Positions 1 to 12,380 of a stretch of DNA of 64,000 nucleotides are shown one piece after another (the first letter of the stretch is position 1; the number at the start of each line of letters is the position of its first letter). The notes beneath the pieces were generated by a model, which did not search any database, was not told the origin of the DNA, and was given only the letters and a program-made list of their open reading frames with translations. A program made the translations under genes and the position numbers. The stretch is from Morella rubra. Lineage: Eukaryota; Streptophyta; Magnoliopsida; Fagales; Myricaceae. The DNA lies in contig CM025854.1 in NCBI GenBank assembly GCA_003952965.2, positions 17,022,039 through 17,086,038 on the forward strand, in the 5' to 3' direction.

Positions 1-33
1 AGAGATAGACGGAGAGAGACACAGGCCGTGGAG

Positions 34-1873
34 ATGGTGAGAACTCCTCGCGTCGATAAGAGTGGATTGAAGAAAGGAACATGGACTCCAGAGGAAGACA
101 GAAAGCTAATAGCTTATGTTACCAAGTACGGCTGCTGGAATTGGCGCCAGCTTCCCAAGTTTGCAGGTAATTAGAGACCCAAACTAAAAGCTCACTTTTA
201 GTTCAAGGAAATGGGGGATTGAAAGAATCCTCGAGTTCGTTTCCGCAATGAACCCTCTGAGTAATTAGTTCTTGAGCTGTTTTCGTTATCCCCGGTAGCT
301 TGGCTCTTTTCTCCGTCTCTTATGGCTATGTGAACGTCCATTGCTAGTGGCTCAAATACAGGCTTCTTCTTCGTATTCCACTCGATTAATCTTATTTATC
401 TTTCTCTCTGACAGAAAATGGAATTCGAATTCTTTGGAAGTCAAACTGGAACAATCTTCTTTCGTTTTTCGACTCTCGTGTCATTCCTTATAATTTCACT
501 CTTCTCGTTGCACTTCAACTCGACATACAAACTCAGAGAGTATAGCCAGAAATACTGTGTTTAACATCGTTGAGCTGGGTTTAGTGGTTAAACTGAACTC
601 CAATGTCGAATACACCGTCTGATGAACTGAAATTTTCAGGTCTGTCGAGGTGTGGGAAAAGCTGCAGACTTCGATGGATGAATTATCTAAGGCCAAACAT
701 CAAAAGAGGGAACTATAGCAAGGAAGAAGAGGACATTATCATCAAGTTACACAAAGAAATGGGGAACAGGTATGCATTACTTACATTTAATTTCTCAGCG
801 AAGTTCAATTTTCATGAGCCTGATGATCGTATAGGTCTTTATGGCATATTTTTGCTTTCTGAAGTCAGCTAATTGCCCCAAGTTTTGTTTGGTGATTAGT
901 TCTAGCTATAAGCAATAATTACGGAGGACTAATACATATGACAGACAAATGAAGTGAACTGAGGCCTGACCACTTCTTCTTCTTTACTTGCAGATGGTCT
1001 GCAATTGCTGCTCAGCTACCAGGAAGAACAGACAATGAGATAAAAAATCACTGGCACACCAACCTCAAGAAACGCTCGAAGCAGGACTCGGTCACACATG
1101 AAGAAAGACACGACTCGCTCATAATTTCCCCTTCTGAAGAAAGACAGAAAAGAAAGGAGCCAAAAAATTCTCTTCTAAATCCAAAAACTACCCAAATAAT
1201 TGGTAGCTCAACATCATCGCCAGAACCATTGTCAAGTGGATTCTCCTCCATTACCAAAGATGCGGCCGTTGCAACTATCTCGAATATGGTAGCGGATGGT
1301 AGCACAAATATGGCAGTTGCTTCCGCACAACCCTATGCAGACACCACTGGTAATTTTTGGACACAGCCATTTTTGACGGATAATTCCTACATTCCATGTG
1401 ATTTCCTAGCGCCGTCTCCGGACACTGAATGCTTGTCTCCAGCATTTGATGAATTCGTCCGCCTATATGGTTTGTACGAGGAAAAATACAAATCAATTAA
1501 CATCGTTTCCCAGCGTGAAAATAGACAAAATAGGCTAATAAAGCAAAATAATTCTCTATCAAATCCAGTGACTTCCCTGATAATTGATAGCGTACCGTCA
1601 TCCCCACAACCATCCTCAAGTGAATTGTCATCCATCACCAAAGACAGTACTGCAGTTGCTTGTAGCACAAATATGATAGCCGACGACAACACTACGTCAT
1701 CAGAGGCTTCAGATACCAGTGCTGATTTTTGGGCAGAGCCATTTTTTTCAGATAATTTCAACTTTCCCAGTGATTCCCTAGCAACATTTGTGGATACTGA
1801 ATTTTCGTCTCCAGCATTTGATGAATTCTTGTGCTCAAATGGATGGTACGAGGAAAACGAGGGCTTAAAGTGA
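34..1873 (+). CDS. R2R3-MYB transcription factor with a duplicated C-terminal region (MYB copy 1)
   Basis: Nuclear DNA-binding regulator. Exons 34-166, 640-769 and 994-1873 join in frame (380 residues) and all introns are GT..AG. R2 starts near residue 14 (GTWTPEED) and R3 near residue 67; R3 opens with Tyr ([10 protein letters not shown]) where R2 has Trp, and ends NHWHTNLKK. The start is the ATG before [14 protein letters not shown], the usual N-terminus of plant R2R3-MYBs. The R3 segment [14 protein letters not shown] does not fit the bHLH-contact motif, so bHLH-independent action is inferred. The domain resembles the MYB13/14/15-like group and a related clade with WNWRQLPKF; exact subgroup and target pathway are not decided here. 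The C-terminus carries [10 protein letters not shown] (about residue 206) and [10 protein letters not shown] (about 331), parts of a 128-residue tandem duplication. Only 33 bases of upstream sequence are in the window, so its promoter is not visible. Confidence 0.9.
1242..1865 (+). repeat. In-frame 384-bp tandem duplication inside the MYB copy 1 last exon
   Basis: Two consecutive segments encode related sequence in the same order: a basic stretch (EERQKRKE / ENRQNRLIK), [16 protein letters not shown] / [10 protein letters not shown], then SPAFDEF and a GLYEE / GWYEE end. SSITKD is encoded from base 1244 in the first unit and 1628 in the second, a spacing of exactly 384 bases (128 codons). The units have diverged, so the duplication is not recent. 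The neighbouring paralogue has one FW-EPF motif and is 126 residues shorter, close to one unit. Confidence 0.85.
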
Positions 1874-2293
1874 CCGGGAAGACAGTCTACGCTCGGAGGG
1901 CCTTCTCTGTTCCCTATGTTGCCTGGCTTATTGGCGCCCTTTTTTTCGGTTTTTTGTAAGCAGCCTATTGGCTGTGGGCATGTTCATTCTGATGAGATTT
2001 TTAGGGTTAAAGGTGTTTTAAAAATTTTTAGGTAATATTAAAGTTGTATTATATTTGTGTAAAATTGTTGAAGTGTAATAAAAGTAATGATGATTTTTAA
2101 AGTTGTTGTTTGTAGATTATTTTTATTGGATGAGTGAAGAAGATAAAATGTAAAATAATATTATTTATTTATAATATTTATTTAAATTTCGAATTTTTAT
2201 TTTTTATTATAATATAAATATTTGAAAGTATTAAAAAAAAAACAAATGACAAATGCAGTTAAAAAATAAAATAAAAAAAATGAAGAAGAAGAA

Positions 2294-2354
2294 GAGAAGG
2301 AGCATGATTCGCACTACTGACAAGAAAAAAAAAAAAAGAGAAGAAGCGTGATTC
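2294..2354 (+). mobile_element. Ultra-short retroposon tail with a 17-bp imperfect target duplication
   Basis: A 27-base insert ending in a run of A is flanked by GAGAAGGAGCATGATTC (2294-2310) and GAGAAGAAGCGTGATTC (2338-2354), 15 of 17 identical. The A tail and long direct repeats are the marks of target-primed retroposition of a nearly fully 5'-truncated LINE or SINE. The mismatches suggest an old event. Duplication by slippage is an alternative. Confidence 0.4.
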
Positions 2355-5300
2355 ACGCTCAAGTATGGCAGGTATGGCACGGGACAGGAGAAAAAATTGG
2401 GGCAGTATTTAATGGCAGATGAAATGACCGTATTACCCTCAACTAAAGCTCTAACGTTAAATAAAGTAGTTAGGACATTTCGACTATTCACATGTCCGAG
2501 TAGTTAATACGCTGAACGTGTGGAGCCATATATTTTTTAAAATTCTGGTTTTACCCTTTGATATTTATGTCCTCAACACAGTACTGAAGGGTATATTGAT
2601 AATTTTTCATAAAATAATCAGGATAAAAATAAAAAATCACTATCTACATCTTAAATTTAAACATGTTCGATTTACTATACACAAATATAAATCCGCAGTC
2701 TCAAATCCTCCGCGAAACGAGCTCGCTATAAGTATCATAGCAGCCACGTCAGTATCATGTGATGTATGTAATAAAGTAGGGACGGATAGATGGTAGTATA
2801 TTGGCCTTTTTTTTATTATTATTTTTCTTGGGTAATTGTCTTTCTAGTCTTGGCGTAAAAAGGTGGTGCGCGCGCACATCAGCAAATGCATCGTATTAAT
2901 TGGATGTGTCCTGGTTTGTTATGGTTGCTTAATCCCTCCACCTAAGTGGGTTGGCTTGGAATTGAAAATTAATGTTTGATGGTTGACATCTTCGTGTATT
3001 ATGTCTGTCTTGTATAATATTCCTGCGATTGAGAGATTTGAAAAAAATTGAAGATTAATGAAGTATAAGATGATTATGTACCTTTCTGGATGTAATTGGC
3101 TAAGTTTGGAAGAATTAGGTGAAAAATGCGTTTATTAAAGGTCACCACGAAATTTACTGACAGAGTTAAAAACGCTGCAACATTCTGAGGAGAATTCAAG
3201 TTTACTTGTAGTTCAAGTATAGTCTACTAGGTAACAGAATAATAGATTGTTTGTTATTTGTGACTAAACATCTGTTAAGAGCTCATAAAGTACAAAAAAT
3301 TGTTTGCTTGATGTTCATGTGGGAAGATAGACTTCGAAATATTGATTGATAAAGAATCAGATTTTGAATGGAAGAGAAGTTTCTTTGTCCCTACAAAGTA
3401 CAGATCCGAATGTGGCATTTGGGGTAAGGTAGCATGTGATTAGATTAGCAACCGAGTTGGGTAATCTAACATCACCGTGTTTGAATTCAAAATTAGTGTA
3501 TTCATTTTGCAGACCTAAGGTTCGGAGAGTTTTTACTATTTAAAGAGTTCTTCAAGTTGGTTTTGTTTTTGTCGTCAAATTTGTATCTCGTGTGAGTTGA
3601 TTGATTTCTTATACTTTCTTTAATTGTCTTTTGAGTATCTTGTTGGTAATAACCTTCTATATTTGAGGAAGTGATCTAATAGATCACTTTAGAAGTTTAT
3701 ACACCACCTAAGTCAAATGTTGAGTAAAGAAGTTGCAGCGGTGATGATTCGATTAAATGTGTCAAAATTACATTTAAGTTTTTGATATGCCTAGATTTGT
3801 TTCACTTAGTTCCCTGTCTAAACCACTTTGTTCAGGAATAATTAACGAAGCCCAAAGATATGTCCCAATGTTTACCTCGTAGCCCCAAGGTAGTCCAATT
3901 GACAGTCATCTCCTGCTCGCCCAAAGTTGCAAATCCTTTTGTGGTTCTGGTTAGGCTGGGACTACTCCATCGGTACGTCACATTGAGTCGTTTCTATCAA
4001 ACGAAAAAGCATACTACACAGGCCTACCTGGAGATATGCTTAGATTTATCAGTTTGATTTCCTTCGTCAATACAGCTGGCAAACAAATAATCAGTGAGCA
4101 GTAACTTACGTACTGGCCCACACCTGAAATCAGACCCTTTTGGGCTCCAAGTATTTCAGCTTTCATCAAAGTTACCCAAATCCACTTTGTCCATCTAGCC
4201 CCTGCAGTGCAAATCACCAACGCCGAATTCGTTGTGGTACAGTACTACTGGTTCGTCGTAGATCAAGGAGTTTATGGAATCTAAGGTTAGAAAATGGAAG
4301 GATGGAATTTCCAAATGGGTTTCCACATAATTAGGTCCATTTATCTTTGAGCAGTTTTTACTTCGAGTTCGAATATTGCTTTTACATACCACCACGATGT
4401 TCCATGGTCTTTTCGTGGAGAGATCAAACATTGCTGTTATTGTTCTATTTAGCTTGATATAAGAGAAACATATTAATTTTTCTCTATCTAAGTAGAGAAT
4501 TTTTTTTGAAAATTATTTGATTCCTTAGCAATATTTGCCCGATGCTGAAGTTAGTAATTCGTTGGGTGTGAGACGTAGGCAGTAATTTGTTATCCTCTTT
4601 TGAATACGTACCAAGAGATTTTAATACGAGATATACAGGAGTCGTTCTGCACTCCCTAGTGTAGGGCGGCAGTAGATAGCGCGGTAGATAATGGAAGGGA
4701 CGTGTTGCGTATTTCATTACGGTTCATGTAACCTTCCTTTGCCTTAATTTAAGGGCTGTTCGTTTTGTAAAATTTATAAGATTTTTATAGAACTATAAAT
4801 ATTTATATAAATTAAAGTTTAATAAGTTATTGTGTATAACTTAATAAAAAGTTTTAAAGATATTTAATTTTTGTTAAAATTTGTAAAAATATATAGAGAG
4901 AGATAATTTGATTATTTATAAAAATATTTATTTATGTGAAAAACTAAAGTTAAAGATTATATAAAATGTATTAATGTTTGTATATAAATTTTTAAAATTT
5001 CAAATATGAATTTTTAAAATTTTATTAAATAAATTTATATTCTAAAATAATTTTAGAAACGAAACATTACAAGTCTTCATCGCGGTGAACTGCAGCAAGC
5101 GCTATGCACAGCGGCTTGCAGCGTTTCGAGAGTGGAACGTTTGTGGTTGGTTAGCCATGGGCGGCCGCCTCTACCGGGGTGACTTCGAAAGCAAGATTCC
5201 ATGGCATACGAAAGCTATCTTTTGAGCGGATGAGACATTGCTTAACAAGCTGGGACGTTCTAGGCCCTTCTTTTGAGTTCGAGGATTTCCTCCGTGAAGT

Positions 5301-5513
5301 AGTACTACTTCACGTTTACAAAGGTTTTTCTGGGGATAGACCCCACAGAAATTGTCATTTTGTTTGATCCACACGATTAAATTGATCTAGAAACTATTCT
5401 TTGTCATCTTTATCAGCCCACCATATTTGATTAGTACAAGGATTTGCGAATAGGTCAATATACAACTTGTGATGTGATTCACGTTTCCATATCTTTTCTT
5501 ATGAAAACGAAAT

Positions 5514-5558
5514 TAGTATTCTAGTTGATTAAAAAAAGAAAAAAAAATAGTATTCTAG
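5514..5558 (+). mobile_element. Ultra-short retroposon tail with an 11-bp target duplication
   Basis: The direct repeats TAGTATTCTAG (5514-5524 and 5548-5558) flank a 23-base insert that starts TTGATTAAAAAA and ends in A. The same TTGATTAAAAAA, in reverse orientation, forms the insert at 16319-16332, so the two probably come from the 3' end of one retroposon family. Confidence 0.5.
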
Positions 5559-6494
5559 CCATATCCATCTTGGAGGTTAATAAATGGACAACCTAACCCA
5601 GCTTTCAACAAAATAAAATACTATTTATCTTAAAAGTTTTAAATTAAAATAAGAATTATATTTATAAAGTTATTTGATTGTAACTAGAAAGCATATATAT
5701 TGACTAAACAACCAAAAAGAAATTTAATTAAGATCATAGAGAAATATAGATTGAATTATATAACATATTTCAGCAAGAAGAGAATCTAGCGATAATAATG
5801 GTGCTGATGAAAGCGGAGGGATCGGAGTAGAAAGACAAGCTGCAGGTCAAAGTATACCCTCAGTACACCGTGGCTTTTACCGTTCGAAGTCCTCGTCATG
5901 AAAGGTACTATTGCAAACGCTGCCTCACGTGATTTGACTCTACTCAACCTTCGTGTGAACTGAACAGCACTCGTTTAGTGCTTTTTCTAATCTTCTTCCC
6001 GTATGATCCTCCAGCTGTCCCGCACGACGCTCATGCGTTTAATTAATTAAATTATAATTAGTGCAAAGCATCTTCTGAGTTTCTTGGTAATTAGTGATCA
6101 TGACATCACTCCCCTAGACGTCATCCAAAGCACGTATTTATTGGCCCATCAGAGAGCATCATCCGACATGCGTCAGGTACGCCAACATGACTTTAATATA
6201 TTTCCTGCAAAACCTATAAATTATCCAAGATTTCGAGGAGACGTGTCAGTATTCCTCCAGGGTGTAACCTTATCGGTTGCCGGTTGAACAGCTGAGCGCT
6301 AATTAATGCTATATTGGCGACTGGGGCAGGAATTCTTCGGTACAGTTTCCTGCAGGTCTACTGTTTCACACTCAAAACATTGTTGTAGTAGCTGTCGTTA
6401 TATTTGGTGGTTGAGTAATTTAAGAATGTCAACTTTCTTGCAATTAATTGATGGGATTCGTAGAATGTTGCCTCCAGATGGAGCGCTTATTACC

Positions 6495-6654
6495 GGTGCG
6501 TTCGTTTTGCTACAATTTCGAGTAATATTTATGAAATTTTGAGAATTTTTATATTAAAGTTTGTAAAGAATAAAGTAGTGAAAATTAAAAATTTTAGGAT
6601 ATATTTATTTTACTTGAAATTTTTATATTCTTAAATTTTAGAAAAAAGAACACC
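6495..6654. mobile_element. Short MITE, possibly PIF/Harbinger (Tourist-like)
   Basis: A 160-bp AT-rich element with ends GGTGCGTTCGTTTT and, on the other strand, GGTGTTCTTTTTT. A TTA lies within two bases of each end (6490-6492 and 6656-6658), which would suit the 3-bp TTA duplication of Harbinger elements, but the exact ends are not certain. It has no coding capacity. Confidence 0.5.
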
Positions 6655-7740
6655 ATTATATTGGGGCACCCAATTTTCTAAAGACGGAAGAGAAGAAAAA
6701 AGAGATATAAGTTATTGTTTTTTTGGTTTTTTTTTTTTTTCCTGATCCACTCATTCGAAGTAAGATGTAGGTGTTGTTCGTCTGTTCGAAATTTCGGGTA
6801 TCAAAATTTCGAAACAAGCTGAACGCAGTTTAAACCTCCCAAAATTTTGACTGTACTAAATTTAGGACATTTTTGTCTCTATAACAAGCCTCAACATTTC
6901 CAAATATACCCCCATCGACGTCGGGTCCCTTAAGATATTCCGAGGGCAACTATGAAAATCTAAAAACACATGGTCCCTACCTCCGCACAAATTTAATTCT
7001 GTCTCTTCTGCATTTACGAAATTACCCATCTCTTACCTAACTGACTCTTGCTCTGACCAAGGATAAAATTGACATTGAAAAATATTGTTGGAATGCACCT
7101 GACAGACCTTTGCAAACTCCAACCGTGCAATCAACTCACCAGTGGCTGAGAAAAACAGAAAAAACAGAAGGACGACTACTGCTTCATTTATGGTTGGCGC
7201 ATAACCAAGAAAGAAAAAAAAATAATTGGAAAACAGAAAAAACGAAATTCTGAAAACGCATGTCGATGCTTAACAAAAAAAAACAAACAAACCAATGATT
7301 GCAATCATTACTATTAATTACTTTATTAAAAATTTTCAATATTTATTTAAATCCATTTCAAAATTTCAATAACTTATCACAAACCCCAAAAAATTTCAAT
7401 CTTCACAAGATTCCCAAAATTTTGAGAATATTCTCCGAAATTTCGACAAACAAACGCCATCGTAAATAGTAATTGCAATTACTACTGCGTATCTTAATTC
7501 TATTCGTGAATGTTAATTAACCTGCAATTCAATGTAGCAGTGTCATCAAGCCACAAAAGAATGAATTAATTATCAGAATAGAAAGTGCTATATAGATTAG
7601 GGCTGAACAATATGGACTGGACTGGACTGGATTTGAAAAATCGGTCCAATTCGGTCTAGGCCTTTTGGAAAATGGTCTAGAAGGGACCAAACTAGATTTA
7701 TTAATATAAATAATAAATATTTTTTTATACAAACTTAAAA

Positions 7741-7946
7741 CTAGAGAAAAGAGAGAGATGTGCAGGGGAGAAGGAGATAGAGAAGAGAGAGACAGAGAGG
7801 TGTTGGGGAGAGAGAGACAGAGAGGTGAGAGAGAGGGAGAGAGAGAAAGAGGTGAAACGTGAAAGAGAGGGAGAAGGAGACAAAGAGGTGAAAGAGAGGG
7901 AAATGGAGCTAAGACGGGTAGTGGAGAGAGAAGGAGACATAGAGTT
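7741..7946. repeat. GA-rich low-complexity block inside the hAT element
   Basis: About 200 bases made mostly of GAGA and GAAG words. It opens long reading frames on both strands, but their translations are simple (Arg/Glu or Ser/Leu repeats) and are not genes. Confidence 0.8.
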
Positions 7947-8699
7947 GAGGAATTCAATTTCTAAAAATTATCTCCTTATCTTTTATCACCAAAGACTAAA
8001 GTTCCTAACAAATTAATAATTTCTAAATTTAAAGAGAGAATTAAGGAATTCAAATTCAAATAGAAATAAAATCTCACCTAAAAATTCTATCCTATTACCC
8101 AACAATTATTAATTTACATTTATATTCTTAATTTGAATTTAGAGTGAGAGTGGAGAGAGAAAAGAGTGAAACTCCATCTTAAAGAGTTCCTAACAAAGAA
8201 TTCAAATAAATGGTCTCATTAAAAATTCTCTCTTTTTTATTTGCAATTGATGTATTAGGAAATCCATTAATGAAAATTTTATTTCAATTAGTTTAATAAG
8301 GTTTTAATTTCATAATTGATCATAATATATTTGGTAACTCATTAAAGACATTTTATTTTTTAATGAATCATAATAAATTTGAAAATGTAGACATTTTATT
8401 TGGTAATTGGTTTAAAGAGATATGAGGCACTAGTGTTGTAAAAGATTTTTAAACCATTTAGGTAATTTTTAAACTTTTCTATTAGGTGTTTTTTCTCCCT
8501 CTCTCTCTTCCGCATCTCTCTCTCATAAGTCACAGTTCCTCTTCCTCCCGCATTGTTCTTCTCCCGCATCTCTAGACTCTCTCTCCCTCATTTCTCTCTC
8601 CTCCTCACGTTCCACTCTCTCTCCCGCACCTCTCTCTCTCACGGTCTCATCTCTCTCTCTCTCTGGCTCCTGCACCTCTCTCAGTCTCTCTCTCTGAAA

Positions 8700-10161
8700 C
8701 TACGTTTAGACCCGAGAATATACCTAGAGGGGGGGTGAATAGGTATTTAAAAACTAATAATACCCTTTTTTAAGAAACTACAAAAAAACAATATCAACAG
8801 CACCAATATAATCTCAATATTAAAACCTATTCTAACAATATGAATAAAGCACTTAACAGCAACTAAAGCTTAACAAATTAAGACTGATACAGCTTTGATA
8901 ACCAAACCAATAGAGAACAATTACAGCAGCAATATCTTCACAGAAAAATCAAGATAACCTTGTCAACAATCAACTATCAAGATGCAACAATGAAATATAG
9001 TCAGCAAGAATATAATCCACACAATAATGATTTTTCAGCTAGCTAATATCTGCACCTTCAATAAGACTATCACAAGAATAACCTACGCAAATTTCAGCAA
9101 GGCAAACTCAATGTAAAGAGATTTTCCAGCAATTATTCAAGACAAGATTAACTCTAAAAAACCAGCAATACAAAGACTAACTATTCAGCAATAATATCAA
9201 CAACTCTAAGACTTATTAACCAGCAAGTATTCGGTCACAAATCCAGCAATCAAAAGGCTTGCCAATTTCACATTACCAATTCTTTTTAGATCTGCAAATG
9301 CACAACAAGAAAATGATTAGTAGCATAAAGAACAAGATAGAGAAGAATAGACTCAACACCAGAAATTTTTGGTAACGAAAGTGAAAATCACTTGAGGTGG
9401 ATTTCCCCTAGTGACAAAAACACTCCGGGTGTTTTAAACACCAATCAGTCCACTAATTGCTTGACAACTTTACACGATGGTGATCAATCATGAAATTCCT
9501 TTTCATTTCCCCGATCCCCAATCTTTCCGTAAAGTTTCCCAAGAACTCCTTTCTTAGGACAGTGCCCAGCACCCGAGTCTTCGATCAGCAACTCCGATCA
9601 GCAACTATGGACGTCAACGAACTCGTCGACCTTTTGAATCTTTTCTCAGAAATTGCTCAGCCACCAAGAACACCTTTCTTCAAGATTCAACTTCACTATC
9701 AACACCAACCGAAATGGGAATAGCAGACCCAACGTTCAGCAGCCTTGAATCTTCAGAATCTTCCACCAGAGGGAAGTTCAAGAACTCTCACACCAGATGC
9801 GATCAGATCAGGTTCCGTTCTAGAGAGATCAGAATCAGCTTCTGGAGAGAGTAGTGTGTTCTGTTTTCTGCGTTCAAACCCAAAGGTGCGTGCTGTTCTT
9901 CTTTTTGGGAAAGGCATATAGACTGTTTAAGTGAGGGTACTTTGGTCAGACAGGTCAGCTTTTTAGTTGGGCGAGTTTCTAGAGTTTTCTCGCTAAACTG
10001 CATCAGTTACGCTAGGCTAACCCCAGGCTAACCCTAGGCTTACCCAAACACCTCACAATCTTTCCACCAGCTCAGCACGGCTTCCCAGACCATTCTCTTG
10101 AGTTCAGGAACCTTCTAGCAGCTTCTAATGAGATCCACTGAGCTCCACCTCCTCCAACATT
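8700..10161 (-). repeat. LTR-like insertion nested in the hAT element
   Basis: The left part contains CCTAGAGGGGGGGTGAATAG; its complement, TTCACCCCC, is the word found near the 3' ends of the Sirevirus LTRs at 29480-29500 and 43065-43085. The right edge reads CCTCCAACA, that is TGTTGGAGG on the minus strand, a plausible LTR start. This suggests a solo LTR in reverse orientation. No target duplication was found and the left edge is not fixed, so the call is tentative. A stretch at 29520-30340 has a similar order of words. Confidence 0.35.
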
Positions 10162-10281
10162 AATCAAGTCACTATATACAATCTATATAATGAAAATACA
10201 TTTATAAAATAATTGTTTTGACTATGGAAAATATGCCAAATTTACAAGCACTTTCACTCTCTTCTCGTCAGGCAGTTGTGA

Positions 10282-10284
<3 letters not shown>

Positions 10285-10338
<54 letters not shown>
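10285..10338. repeat. (TC)27 microsatellite
   Basis: An uninterrupted TC dinucleotide run of 54 bases inside the hAT element. Such runs are usually length-polymorphic. Confidence 0.95.
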
Positions 10339-10340
<2 letters not shown>

Positions 10341-10742
10341 GGTGGCCGGTTAACCGTCACAGGTGTAACCAGTGCTAGGGGCAGTTGGTGTTTTAAGGAC
10401 ACCACCCAAGGTGGTGGTCGTGGCGGTGGGGGGCATAACTACCACCGCCACCGCCCATGCACAACCCTCCTTAAAACTTTTACCCTAAAACTATGAGTCT
10501 GGCTAGCACTTTTTTGTGGATTTTTTTTATTCCTTCTCTGCCATATGAGATATAGGGTGCTAGAAATATTATGCAAACCATATTTATGAAAAAAAAAAAC
10601 GGTCTGGACCACTTATAAGTAGTCTAATCGAGCCGTTTTGGTGGTCCAGTCTTTCAATTTAGGCACAACTGGAAATCCGGTAGGACCGGATTTCGGTCTA
10701 AAAATCGGACCGGGTTTTCGGTTGTGCAGCCCTAATATAGAT

Positions 10743-11059
10743 GTAACCAAGCTAAATCCTAGTTCTGTACGCTAATGAAATGGTTGGTTTAAAGTTTTAT
10801 TAAATTTATAGAATATCAGTAGTACTATCATGTCAATTGTTCCACTTGGGGTATGGATGAGTTGGTTAGGAGTAACATCCATCAATTGTCTAAAAATTAC
10901 GATTTAAATGATACATGTGGTGAGAACCACTGCATGTGTGTTCGGGGTTTGCCATTTTGCTAAGTCCTCCAATGAGATTATGTTAGACCAAGTCCATCCA
11001 AGCTTGATGGATAGGGAGTACTGTAAATTCGGTTGGGTGTACTTTTCGTTAGAAAGAAA

Positions 11060-11097
<38 letters not shown>

Positions 11098-12309
11098 ATA
11101 TGATTAGGTGGATGCAGAAGCAACTCCTACCAGTAATGTTTTGTATTAGCTCTGGTTTCTCCCTTTATTTTCGATACAAAGAATATAAGAAAGTCTTCAC
11201 TTCGAGATTTGATCGAACTATTACCTAAATATAATTTGTCGGTTTGAACTATAAATGTCATCACATTTATTCCCCAAACTACCAAAATGCATCAATATAT
11301 TTTCCTTGTTAAAAGATCCAACCGTCGATATTATGTTGCCTAGCCTATTCTTTGTACATTATTACATTTCAAACATAGAATCTTACTTGAGGGCGAACAT
11401 TGATACATTTTTTTTGTAGTTTGGAGACTAAATGTGATGAAATTCATAATTTAAATCAGCAAATGACATTTGGATTATAATTCAGGGGCTAGAACTGAAG
11501 ATTTTTCAAAAATAGATTACTTTCCTACTTTTGCACGAATGGACACCCCTATTTGGCTCTAGGACATATTGTTTGCCAAAGTTCTAGTACCATACCTGGT
11601 CATGAGGTTAATTTCTCACAATCCCACTTATTTCATTTCTCTTTTCTTACTAATTGACTCGTACTACACAAATGAACTTCAGAAAATTATTTTCTATTTC
11701 TAAATTTATAAAAACCATATTTTCATTTGTGCTGTCAAAAAATTAGGTATGTGTGGTATAAAAGTGGAGAATCTATTCTCTCTCTTTTTTCCCCAAAAAA
11801 ATTATTTTTTCTTTTCCTTTCTTTAATTTTGCTTTTCAAATCTTTGGGCGGCTGGCCTCGTACCATGGGTAATCAACAAACCACAGTCTCTTACATAAAA
11901 TTGAAGGATTTTAGAAATGAAATAGGTTGTCAAAGGATAAAACATTAATCTTTCTACAATAAGTTAATTACCTGGGGGATTATTTGCAATGAGTTTCAAG
12001 AACTTAACACGATACAAAAGTAGTATTATATATATATCCTTATAGTGGAGGCAAATCATGCATGTATAGTGACGCACTTTAAGCTATAGTACTAATTGAC
12101 CTCATCATCTTTAGCCCGTTTCATGTGATACTTTATGAATTCTTTCCATTGGCTCGGTCTGATCTCGTGGTGTTCTTTTATAATTAAGGACATTTCATTG
12201 CATCTTCTGTCGGGCCCTCACTCCTTATAATAATCGTAATATGATAAAAAAAGACTAGCCCATCTTCGTACACGTTTTGGGAAAGAATATTGATATTATA
12301 TGTGGCGCA
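10743..12309. other. Intergenic DNA upstream of MYB copy 2
   Basis: No gene or intact element is seen. It includes an (AG)16 tract at 11063-11094, AT-rich stretches and a short TATATATA run near 12030. The last few hundred bases are the likely promoter of MYB copy 2; no cis-element could be assigned with confidence beyond the TATA-like site listed separately. Confidence 0.5.
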
Positions 12310-12316
12310 TATATAG
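12310..12316 (+). promoter_or_regulatory. Candidate TATA box of MYB copy 2
   Basis: TATATAG lies 71 bases upstream of the ATG at 12381. A start of transcription about 30 bases downstream would give a leader of about 40 nt. The site is chosen by position and sequence only. Confidence 0.35.
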
Positions 12317-12380
12317 AAGCAGCTGGAAGAACTTCCTTGAGACGGAAAACTTCACCTCTGAGAAAGAAAGAATCCTAGAA

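Larger units (their letters stand above)
1874..6492. other. Intergenic DNA downstream of MYB copy 1, no gene recognised
   Basis: AT-rich sequence with short runs of A/T and scattered stops in all frames. The first 250 bases after the stop codon probably contain the 3' UTR; several AATAAA-like stretches (for example near 2078) are possible poly(A) signals. The stretch at about 4750-5050 is an AT-rich block that looks like MITE debris. Two tiny retroposon-like insertions are listed separately. Apart from these, no coding signal was seen. Confidence 0.5.
7598..10734. mobile_element. Non-autonomous hAT-type transposon with a perfect 8-bp target duplication
   Basis: The left end reads TAGGGCTGAACAAT and the right end, on the other strand, TAGGGCTGCACAACC. 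Both ends are flanked by ATATAGAT (7590-7597 and 10735-10742), an exact 8-bp duplication as hAT elements make. Both subterminal regions are full of CCGGTC/GGACTGG-type words (for example 7618-7660 and 10620-10715), as in other plant hAT derivatives. The 3137-bp interior has no transposase; it holds GA- and CT-rich blocks, a 54-bp (TC)n tract and an LTR-like stretch that probably inserted later. Confidence 0.85.

Noticed and set aside
603..872. Open frame starting upstream of MYB exon 2 and running past it
   Set aside because: Its ends are intron read-through; the true exon is 640-769 by splice sites and homology.
7529..8016. Long open frames on both strands rich in Ser/Leu or Arg/Glu
   Set aside because: They are translations of GA/CT simple repeats inside a hAT element and have no gene-like composition.
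8429..8441. CACTAGTGTTGTA, resembling a CACTA end
   Set aside because: No matching inverted end, target duplication or subterminal repeats nearby.
10218..10496. 92-codon frame with a Ser-Leu repeat
   Set aside because: It is built on the (TC)27 microsatellite inside the hAT element.
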